DNA of 64,000 bases from an uncultured Clostridia bacterium (GTDB lineage Bacteria > Bacillota > Clostridia > Christensenellales > Borkfalkiaceae), in the NCBI GenBank assembly GCA_947630325.1, contig CANRHB010000005.1:1-64000 (forward strand), written 5' to 3'. Made by a program: the position numbers and the translations under genes. Shown here one piece after another: positions 53,089 through 60,888 of the stretch (positions are counted from its first letter, which is position 1; every line of letters starts with the position of its first letter). The notes under the pieces are model-generated. The model was given only the letters and a program-made list of their open reading frames with translations. It searched no databases and had not been told where the DNA came from.

Positions 53089-53283
53089 GCCGCACTTGGG
53101 TGGCTTCGATAGGGAAAAAAGACGATTTCCCGTTATATCAAGAATTTTCGAGGAGGGAGAGCTTGAACGCAATGCAGTTGTTGCAAATTTTGCAACAACT
53201 GCCTCGGACGGAAAAAAATATGCGTTATTGCGCGGTGAACAGTAAAAATTTTTAAGAAAATTTCATAACCGTGCTAAAAATCT

Positions 53284-53312
53284 TTGACTTGCTCAAAATA
53301 ATATGCTACAAT
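53284..53312 (+). promoter_or_regulatory. Promoter of the 1710-residue surface protein
   Basis: -35 TTGACT (53284-53289), 17 bases, -10 TACAAT (53307-53312). The 277-base region before the gene holds nothing else recognised apart from a TTGCAAATTTTGCAA palindrome at 53180-53194. Confidence 0.82.
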
Positions 53313-53365
53313 TCTTTTGATAAAAAAATACAAAAGCTGTTTAGAAGCACGGTCGAAGGTATGCA

Positions 53366-56300
53366 ATGATCTCCCATAGAGTTCTTTTAATATCCACTGT
53401 TTGTTTGGCGGTTTCGGCGATTGCCGCCATCGCAACGGGCGCAAGTGTGGGTTCGGCAGACGATCTGCCACCCTGCACCGCGCCTTTTTCTTTGCCCGAA
53501 AATTCGTATGTTGAGACCGCTTTTGAGGAGGAAGGCACGCCGCTTACTCTCCGCGAAGAGGTATGTCCGCTCTCGGCAAGCGAAGAATGCACCCTGATCT
53601 CCTTTCATGAAGAGGAGCTCAGCGTCTCGGTCGTGATGGAGAGTTGGATCTATGACGGCGCGCCCCGCCTTCCGACGGTGACGGTCAAGAGCCCCTCCGC
53701 CTACAGTGTGGAGTTTGAATATGAGCGCACGGATAAGGCGGGCTACGTGTCCGCAGCGGCGCCCATAGCGGCGGGGGAATATCGCCTTACCGTCACCGTA
53801 ACGCTCTTGGCCGAACGGCGGGTAGAGCGCGTCACAGAGGTCTTTTCGGTGCTAAAACGCCCTCTTACCCTCTCAGCCGGTGCGGACTGCATTTATGACG
53901 GATACGACCATTCCCGCAATTTTTCTCTCAGCGGATTTGTGCCGGGAGAGGAGGTTGGGCAGGACGCCGTTATCGTAAGCGGGGAGGCGCGCCTTGCGGG
54001 AGAATACCGCTATGCGAAGTCAAGCGGTGCGGGAAGGCTTGCCGTCTCCCTCGAAAAGAAAGAGGGGACGTTCGATCCCGCAAACTACCGTCTGCAAATT
54101 TCGGAATCGGACGGGCAGTTCTGCGTCAAAAAAGCGACCGCGACGATCGGCGGGACCTTTGTGCGGAACAGCGTTCCCTATCGTGGGAGTATCTTCGAGG
54201 AGAGTTATTTTATCGGGGAGAACGGCGAAACCGCTCCCGCTTTATCCAAGTCCGATACGGTGATCGACCTTACCGTCTCCTATGACAATGGCGGCGCGGT
54301 AAAGACGACGTTTACGATGGAGGTAAAAACTTCCTCCAAGAATGCGGGCACCTATTCGCTCGACGGGGAACGGACCCTTTTAGTGGAGTTGACGCCCGCA
54401 GACGCAGATAACTTTACCGCCGTCATCGACGAAGAGGAGGCCCATTTTCTTTTTTTGGTCTTTCCGCGGCAACTTCTGCTCGAGGCGGGCGACGACTTAG
54501 TGTACGACGGTGAAGATCACAGCGATCATTTCCGTCTTTCTGGTTTTCTTGCGGGGGAAGAGCCGCAGGATATGGCGATCGTCGATATTAGGGGGATCGC
54601 AAGAAATGCGGGGACTTATCGGTTTGCTGTCTATCCCGAAAAGGAGAACGACATTATCGTCTCCTTGAAGGAGGAAGTGCAGGGTGCGTTCGATCCCCAA
54701 AATTACGAGATCGTACCCGTTGCGGGAGGGAGATTTACGATTGAAAAGCGCCCGTTCACCCTTGCCTTGGAGAGCGTTTCCCTGCATTACACGGGGAAGG
54801 GGATCGGAGCACGGCTGTCCGTCACGGGCGTAAAGGGGGAACGCTTTGAGGTTGGAGACTACACTCTGTCTTACAGTGCGAACGGGCAGAGGAGCGTGTT
54901 CGAAGAGGGTACGGGACTTCCGCTCTTGCCTGGCCGCTACACGGTGACGGCGACCCCTGTTGCGGGCGGAGCCGCAGAGCAAAACTATTGCGCGGGGAGC
55001 GCGGAATTCGAGATCCTCGCGTCAGACATGGCTGTGTTGTGCACCATGGAGAGCAGGACTTACGACGGCACCCCGCCTGTCCCCAAAATTACGGTAAACG
55101 GCGGGGAGCCGTTCGAAGGTCTGTCCGTCACCTTCTCTTATACGGACGCGGGCGGAAACAAACTCATCGCGCCGCCCGTCGATGCGGGCAGTTATCGCGT
55201 GTCTGCCACGGTGATCGACGAAGAAGGCAGATTCCACCCCTGCAACACCGACCCCGTTCCCTTTGTCATCTACCCGAGAGAACTTGTCTTGGTTGCGGGA
55301 GAGGATAAACTATACGATTTGACCGATCACGGGCGGAATTTTACCGTGACGGGCTTTCTTGCGGGCGAGGAAGTGGGAGACGAAGCGGTGTCTGTCCGCG
55401 GCGCGGCAAAAAATGCGGGCGAGTACCGCTATACCGCGGGCGGGGGAGAGGGGAACCTTCTCGCCGCGCTCGTGACGGAGGACATTTTTTCGGGCGGAAA
55501 GCGGTTTCATCCCGCCAACTATAAACTTTCGGTGGACGCGGAGTTGGGCGCGTTCCGCATTCTTCCCGCGGAGACGGAGGCAGTCTTTCCCCAATTTTCG
55601 GAGGGCGGCTTCACCGTTGCTTACAACGGGACCGACCGCTACCTCGAACTGTGCGCCGTGCGCGTTGTCGGGGTCGCGGGCGAAGAGGTGGCGCATTCGG
55701 TGCGGGTGTTGCGGGGAGAGACCGCGTGCGCCGAGGCGAAGGACGCGGCGGTGTACACCGTAACGGTTGAGGTGAGCGATTCCAACTATGTCTTGAAAGG
55801 GGAGGAGGCGCAGACGTTTGAGATCCGCCGCGCTGTGCTCCTTGTCTCGGGCGTCTCCGTCAAGGACAAGCGTTATGACGGGACGGACGCCGCGGAGGTG
55901 ACGCAGGGCGACCTTGCGTTTGCCGACGCCACGGGGGAAGAGGTGCGCTATGCGCTCGAGGCGCGGTTCGTGCAGACGGACGCAAGCAAGGAGCCGATCC
56001 GGGTTGACGTGACCGTCTCCTACCTCCTTGCAAACGGCAAGGACGGGCGGGGCAACTATCTTCTCCTCTTTGAAGCGGAGGGGGAGCGCGCCGAAGAGCT
56101 GTCCGTTTGGGCGCACATCGAAGCGGCGAACATCTCCCTGTCGGGAACCCGCTCCAAAATTTACACGGGCGAAGATCTCTATCGCGCGTTTGCGGAGGAG
56201 ATCGTGCCCGTCAATTTCAATAATGCTACTCTTCTGCCGAGGCTCGAAGTGGAGAAACAGCCGATGAAAGACGCGGGCAGTTACGCGCTCGGGGTCAGGA

Positions 56301-58498
56301 TCGCGGCCGCGGACAGGCAGAATTTCACCTTCGAAGAGGGGGAGCGCACGGTGTTCACGGCGCAGATCGAGGCGGCCGAGATCGTCGGTATCGTCTGGCG
56401 GGTCGGCGGCGCGGAAGCGGAGGAACGCTATCCCTATCTCGGCGCGGAGGGCTACACCCTCATGGCGGAGGGGACCTGGTATCCCGCGAACGACCGCGCA
56501 AACGACCCGAAAACGCAGAAACTTTCTCTTCTTTCGGACGGCGCGCCTTCCAACGGCGTTTTTTCCCGCTACCGCGAGGAGGGGTATCTCTTCACCGCCG
56601 TTGCGCAGTCTGAAAATTTCACCCTCGCGCCCGCGCTCACACTTCGGCGCAAACTCTTCGTCGCAAAGCGCGAACTTACCGTCTCGGCCGAACAGCTTGC
56701 GGCGGAGGGGAAGGTGTACGACGGGACGACCGCCGCGCAAGTGCGCTGTCTCGGCGTGGAGGGCGTTGCGGCGGGGGACGACCTCTTTGTGAACGCGCAC
56801 GGCGTGTTCGAAAGCGCAAGGACGGGCGAAAACCGTGTGGACGTCTCTCTTTCCCTCGCGGGAAGGGACGCGGGCAATTACGAACTTTCAAACGCCGAAT
56901 TTACCTTGACCGCCGGGATCGCCAAGCGGAAACTTACCCTTTTCGGGCTCTCGGTTCTGCCCAAGAAATATGACGGAGAGAGGACGGCAAGCCTTGCCTA
57001 TGCGGGTACGGACGCCCTCCCGGGGGACGACGTGCGGGTCGGGTTCGACGCAAGGTTTCTTGCAAAGGATGTGGGTGTTGAAGAGCCCGTGCGGATCGCC
57101 GCCATCCGCCTGCTTGGGGAGGACGCCGACTGTTACACGGCGGAATATCTGCTCGGGGAGAGCCTTATGGGGAAGATCGAGCCCGCCGAACTTCGGGTCA
57201 TTCCGCAGAGCGCAACGGACAGGGTATACGACGGTTCGGACTTGGTGGAGGTGCGCGTCCGTCTCGAGGAGAGCGGCATCGTGGCGGGAGACGACGTCTT
57301 TTTGCGGAGCGAACTCGCGCTGGGAAGAGCGCGCTCCGCGGAGGCGGGCAGGAGGGAGGTCGTGCTCGAGGGCACGGTCGCCCTGGCGGGACGGAGCGCG
57401 GGCAACTATGTCGCCGTGCTTGCGCAGGAGCCCCTCAGCGTGAACATTCTTAGGGCGGAGATCGTTGTGTGCTGTTTCGTCTCCGAGACGAGTATCGTGT
57501 ACGGCGACAGCGCGCCCGTTCTCGCCATAACATACAGCGGCTTTGTGAACGGAGAGAAGGAGGATGTGATCGTCCCCGCCGTTTATGCCGCCGATTACGA
57601 CCAAACCGACCCCGCAAAGAGGGGAAGGGGCCGCTACCGCTATTCCCGCATTCGGGAGGCGTCCGCGGCAAACTATACCTTTGTCTATATGGAAGAGGAA
57701 CTCTCTTTCACGGTGGAGGCGCGTCCGCTTGCGGTGGAATGGGGAGCCCTCGCTCTTTCGTATAACGGAAGGGTGCAAACGCCGTCGGCAACGGTTGCGG
57801 GCACGGTGTATGGAGAGGAGACGCCCCTTATCGTGGAGGGAGGACAGAGGAGCGTGGGGGTGTACCGCGCCACGGCCTTTCTCGGCGTCGGCTCGGAGAA
57901 CTATTACCTCGAAAACGGCGACGCCGAATTCGCCATCGTCAAGGCGACCCCCGTCGTGACGGCCGAGGAACTGAATTTTGTGTATGACGGCGCGGCGCAC
58001 GGGCTCTTTCCCCATGTTCCCGAATGGGTGCGGGAGATGAGTATCACCTACAACGGCAAAGAGGAACTTCCCGTGGAGGCGGGCGAATACGAGGCGGCCG
58101 TCGTTGTGCCCGAAAGCGCCGACTACCACGGGGTGCGCGTTGTTTTCCCCTTGAAAATAGAACAAAAATCGGTCTTTGCGCAGTGGAGCGAGGAGAAATT
58201 CACCGCGGACGGGAAGGAGCATACCCCCTTCCTCGGGCTGAGCGGCGGCGCAGAGGCGAACGTCGTCTATTCCACCGTCGACGGCGTCGTGCTTTCGGGG
58301 ACGCCCACCGCCCCGGGGACGTACAGGGCAGTCGTGCGGCCCGCCGATGAGAACAATTACCGCCTCGAGGGAGAGAGCGAGAGGACGTTCGTCATCGAGG
58401 CAAAACGGAGCGCGGTGCGCTGGGTCTTTCCCGCCTTTGTCTTTTTCGTCTTGGCGCCCGTGTGCGTCGTTTGGACAAAACGCAGAAAACGCCGTTAA
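53366..58498 (+). CDS. Giant surface protein of tandem YDG/MBG-like modules
   Basis: 1710 residues. Signal peptide to about residue 32 (TGASVGSA), then about fourteen beta-sandwich modules each opening with a YDG-like motif (WIYDGAPRLP, CIYDGYDHSRNF, LVYDGEDHSDHF, RTYDGTPPVP, KLYDLTDHGRNF, VAYNGTDRYL, KRYDGTDAAEV, KIYTGEDLYRAF, KVYDGTTAAQV, KKYDGERTASL, RVYDGSDLVEV, LSYNGRVQTPS, FVYDGAAHGLF, FTADGKEHTPF) and ending with GxYxVxV or NYxL strands. One classical MBG unit (IVYGDSAPVLAITYSGFVNGE) near 1375. C-terminal helix (FPAFVFFVLAPVCVVW) and KRRKRR tail. Likely a long stalk-like adhesin. Monocistronic; weak AAGG ribosome site. Confidence 0.83.
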   Translation: MISHRVLLISTVCLAVSAIAAIATGASVGSADDLPPCTAPFSLPENSYVETAFEEEGTPLTLREEVCPLSASEECTLISFHEEELSVSVVMESWIYDGAPRLPTVTVKSPSAYSVEFEYERTDKAGYVSAAAPIAAGEYRLTVTVTLLAERRVERVTEVFSVLKRPLTLSAGADCIYDGYDHSRNFSLSGFVPGEEVGQDAVIVSGEARLAGEYRYAKSSGAGRLAVSLEKKEGTFDPANYRLQISESDGQFCVKKATATIGGTFVRNSVPYRGSIFEESYFIGENGETAPALSKSDTVIDLTVSYDNGGAVKTTFTMEVKTSSKNAGTYSLDGERTLLVELTPADADNFTAVIDEEEAHFLFLVFPRQLLLEAGDDLVYDGEDHSDHFRLSGFLAGEEPQDMAIVDIRGIARNAGTYRFAVYPEKENDIIVSLKEEVQGAFDPQNYEIVPVAGGRFTIEKRPFTLALESVSLHYTGKGIGARLSVTGVKGERFEVGDYTLSYSANGQRSVFEEGTGLPLLPGRYTVTATPVAGGAAEQNYCAGSAEFEILASDMAVLCTMESRTYDGTPPVPKITVNGGEPFEGLSVTFSYTDAGGNKLIAPPVDAGSYRVSATVIDEEGRFHPCNTDPVPFVIYPRELVLVAGEDKLYDLTDHGRNFTVTGFLAGEEVGDEAVSVRGAAKNAGEYRYTAGGGEGNLLAALVTEDIFSGGKRFHPANYKLSVDAELGAFRILPAETEAVFPQFSEGGFTVAYNGTDRYLELCAVRVVGVAGEEVAHSVRVLRGETACAEAKDAAVYTVTVEVSDSNYVLKGEEAQTFEIRRAVLLVSGVSVKDKRYDGTDAAEVTQGDLAFADATGEEVRYALEARFVQTDASKEPIRVDVTVSYLLANGKDGRGNYLLLFEAEGERAEELSVWAHIEAANISLSGTRSKIYTGEDLYRAFAEEIVPVNFNNATLLPRLEVEKQPMKDAGSYALGVRIAAADRQNFTFEEGERTVFTAQIEAAEIVGIVWRVGGAEAEERYPYLGAEGYTLMAEGTWYPANDRANDPKTQKLSLLSDGAPSNGVFSRYREEGYLFTAVAQSENFTLAPALTLRRKLFVAKRELTVSAEQLAAEGKVYDGTTAAQVRCLGVEGVAAGDDLFVNAHGVFESARTGENRVDVSLSLAGRDAGNYELSNAEFTLTAGIAKRKLTLFGLSVLPKKYDGERTASLAYAGTDALPGDDVRVGFDARFLAKDVGVEEPVRIAAIRLLGEDADCYTAEYLLGESLMGKIEPAELRVIPQSATDRVYDGSDLVEVRVRLEESGIVAGDDVFLRSELALGRARSAEAGRREVVLEGTVALAGRSAGNYVAVLAQEPLSVNILRAEIVVCCFVSETSIVYGDSAPVLAITYSGFVNGEKEDVIVPAVYAADYDQTDPAKRGRGRYRYSRIREASAANYTFVYMEEELSFTVEARPLAVEWGALALSYNGRVQTPSATVAGTVYGEETPLIVEGGQRSVGVYRATAFLGVGSENYYLENGDAEFAIVKATPVVTAEELNFVYDGAAHGLFPHVPEWVREMSITYNGKEELPVEAGEYEAAVVVPESADYHGVRVVFPLKIEQKSVFAQWSEEKFTADGKEHTPFLGLSGGAEANVVYSTVDGVVLSGTPTAPGTYRAVVRPADENNYRLEGESERTFVIEAKRSAVRWVFPAFVFFVLAPVCVVWTKRRKRR

Positions 58499-58502
58499 AA
58501 AG

Positions 58503-58530
58503 AACGCCCGCGCAAAATGCGCGGGCGTTT
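58503..58530. terminator. Bidirectional terminator between the MBG protein and GH31 genes
   Basis: AACGCCCGCGC/GCGCGGGCGTT (58503-58513 with 58519-58529), loop AAAAT. Minus-strand side continues with CTTTTTAAC, plus-strand side with TTT only. Confidence 0.82.
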
Positions 58531-58543
58531 CCGTATCGTGTCA

Positions 58544-60511
58544 TCATAATTTTTCAAAGACGGGAATTATTTCGAGGGGAGCCGCAACGGTCACGGTCTT
58601 GCCCCCGCCGCAGACTTCCCCGCTGTGGAGATCCCGCCACCTTCCGTGCGGCAGATACACTTTCCGCTCCGTCATGCCCTGCCAAAGGACGGGAGCCACG
58701 AGATAGCGCGGGCCGAACATGTATTGCTCCTTGCATTCCCAGCATTTTTCATCTTCGGGGAATTCGAAGAACATCGTCCTCATCACGGGATAGCCCTTTT
58801 CACTCGCCTCTTTCATCACCTCTTTGAGATAGCCGCGGAGGGATAGGCGGAGATCGAGGTATTTTTTGAGGATAGAGTACACCTCTTCGCCATAGCTCCA
58901 CAGTTCGTTGGGTCTGCCCGTCGGGGAGAACCCGCCGCCATAGTCGAGTTCGGAGAGCGGGGGAATGTCGTGCGGGCCGCGGTCGCCGTGCATCCGAAGA
59001 ACGGGGCAGAAAACCGAAAATTCGAACCAGCGCACGAGCAGTTCGCGGAAATCGGGAGAAGTCACTTCCCCGAAAAAGCCGCCCGTGTCCGTCGTCCACC
59101 ACGGGATCCCCGCGATGCCGATGTTGAGCCCCGCGGCGAATTGGTCGCGCAGGGTCGCAAAGTTGGAGCGGATGTCTCCCGACCACACCACGGCGGCATA
59201 TTTTTGGCTTCCCGCCCACGCACTGCGGAGCAAATTGACGATGTCCGTCTGTCCCGCTTTTTTCATGCCCTCGTAAAAGGCTTTCGCGTGCTCCTTGGGA
59301 TAGAGGTTCCCCACTTTGAGCGCGGGACCCGTAAAGTGGCGGTAATGTTCGTGGTCGTATGCCGAATATTCGGGCTCCGCCTCGTCCAGCCAGAACATGT
59401 CTATGCCTTTGTCATAGTAATTTTGCTTGGCTTTTCCCCAGAGATAATCTCGCGCCGCGGGGTTGAGGGCGTCGTAAATGACGGTATCCCCCTGGAAATC
59501 GAAACACTGCATGGAGCCGCGCTCCGTTCTGACAAACAGCCCCTCGTCGAACATGGGCGGGAAATTCACGCTCTTGCGGTCCACTGTCGGCCATATGGAG
59601 ACCATGCACCGCGTGCCCATCTCTTTGAGTTCTTTCGTCATGGCCGCGGGGTCGGGGAAGTAGAGGGGGTCGAAACTCCAATCTCCCTGCCGCACCCAAT
59701 GGAAGAAGTCGATGACGATGACGTCGAGCGGGATCCCTCTTCTGTGATATTCGCGGGCGACGCTCAAAACTTCCTCCTGCGTGCGGTAGCGCAGTTTGCA
59801 CTGCCAAAGTCCCAGCGCGTTTTCGGGGAATTCGGGCGCGCGCCCCGTCACCTCGGTGTAATGTTCGAGGATCTCTTTTGGAGTATCGCCCGCGGTGATC
59901 CAATAGTCGATCTCCTCCGAGAGTTTGCCGTGCCATTCGGTATAGTTCGCGCCGAACACCGCCGTGCCGATCCCGGGGTTGTTCCAGAGGAAGCCGTATC
60001 CCTTGCTCGAGAGGCAGAAGGGAATGCTGACTTGCGAGTTGCGCTGGGCGAGTTCGAGGATGCAGCCCTTCAAATCAAAGTTGGGCTGTTGGTATTGCCC
60101 CATGCCGAAGAGTTTTTCCTCCCCCGCCTCGAAGCGCAGAAAGATCTCATAGTCGTTTCCGCTCACGGGCTTATATTCGCGGGCGGCGAATTTCATGCTC
60201 GGGCTGTGCTCGTTCGCGCCCCGCCAATCGCGGGAATATTCTTTGAGCAGGGGAGTATCCCCACGGAAGAATTGCAAAAACCCGCGCGCCGACACTTCAC
60301 AGCGGAGCGTGCCGTTTGCAATGCTCGCGCCCTCCTCGCCGATGTGCACCTCGCCCCTTCCCGCACTTCCGTCGAGCGCGCCGTTGCCGCCCGAAAAGAG
60401 GGCGTTTTTCGTCGACCTTACGCGCAGGGAATTCGTGCCCCACGCCTCCAAGAGGAGCGTCTCGTTCTGTTCCTTTGCCACGAGTTTGCCGTCCTGTTCG
60501 AAAAACCGCAT
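58544..60511 (-). CDS. Glycoside hydrolase family 31
   Basis: 655 residues, cytosolic (no signal). GH31 retaining alpha-glycosidase: N-terminal beta-sandwich (about 1-220), (beta/alpha)8 barrel with nucleophile Asp in MFWLDEAEPE (about 372-381) and acid/base Asp in WSGDIRSNF (about 440), substrate loop WTTDTGGFFG, and C-terminal sheet domains. DEAEPE rather than DMNEP points to alpha-xylosidase-like or related specificity; substrate not certain. ATG 60511 is chosen because AAAGGAG lies five bases upstream; an in-frame upstream extension runs into repeat sequence. Stands alone. Confidence 0.92.
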   Translation of the reverse strand: MRFFEQDGKLVAKEQNETLLLEAWGTNSLRVRSTKNALFSGGNGALDGSAGRGEVHIGEEGASIANGTLRCEVSARGFLQFFRGDTPLLKEYSRDWRGANEHSPSMKFAAREYKPVSGNDYEIFLRFEAGEEKLFGMGQYQQPNFDLKGCILELAQRNSQVSIPFCLSSKGYGFLWNNPGIGTAVFGANYTEWHGKLSEEIDYWITAGDTPKEILEHYTEVTGRAPEFPENALGLWQCKLRYRTQEEVLSVAREYHRRGIPLDVIVIDFFHWVRQGDWSFDPLYFPDPAAMTKELKEMGTRCMVSIWPTVDRKSVNFPPMFDEGLFVRTERGSMQCFDFQGDTVIYDALNPAARDYLWGKAKQNYYDKGIDMFWLDEAEPEYSAYDHEHYRHFTGPALKVGNLYPKEHAKAFYEGMKKAGQTDIVNLLRSAWAGSQKYAAVVWSGDIRSNFATLRDQFAAGLNIGIAGIPWWTTDTGGFFGEVTSPDFRELLVRWFEFSVFCPVLRMHGDRGPHDIPPLSELDYGGGFSPTGRPNELWSYGEEVYSILKKYLDLRLSLRGYLKEVMKEASEKGYPVMRTMFFEFPEDEKCWECKEQYMFGPRYLVAPVLWQGMTERKVYLPHGRWRDLHSGEVCGGGKTVTVAAPLEIIPVFEKL

Positions 60512-60888
60512 ATTGTCTCCTTTTGTCATTTTGCGGGACAGCGTTCCCTTCCTTTCCCCCGCGTTGCACAGACAGTATAACATAAAAAACGCAATTTTCC
60601 ATATTTTTTTAGATAAAATTCCGAACACAAAATCACCCCTCCATCGGAGGGGGTGAGTAAACACTTGGCGCCCCTGTAGGGGAGCTGTCGCGCTCCGCGC
60701 GACTGAGGGGTTTTCGAGAGTCTTCCAAAAACCCTTTCCCCCTCGCGTTGCTCGGGTACTTTCCCTAAAGGGGACAGCGAGAGTTTCCCCTTGCCCACCC
60801 CCCTACCCCCTCCAACGGAGGGGGCAAGAAAGAGGAACCTCCACGGAGGGGGCAAGAATAAACCCCCTCCGAGGAGGGGGCGGATAAT
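60512..60888. other. Gene-free interval with repeats upstream of GH31
   Basis: 377 bases. A minus-strand TATACT at 60580-60575 could be the GH31 -10, with no convincing -35. The remainder is family A copy 5 with its C/G tracts, which also flanks the spoIIE stop. Confidence 0.7.
60634..60884 (+). repeat. Family A intergenic repeat, copy 5 with extended tract
   Basis: CACCCCTCCATCGGAGGGGG, CTTGGCGCCCCTGTAGGGG, GTCGCGCTCCGCGCGAC, ACTGAGGGGTTTT, AAAACCCTTTCC, ACTTTCCCTAAAGGGGACAG, then three short inverted C/G tracts. Confidence 0.85.

Noticed and set aside
53180..53194. TTGCAAATTTTGCAA palindrome as an operator
   Set aside because: It lies about 90 bases upstream of the promoter and occurs once; too little evidence to call a binding site.
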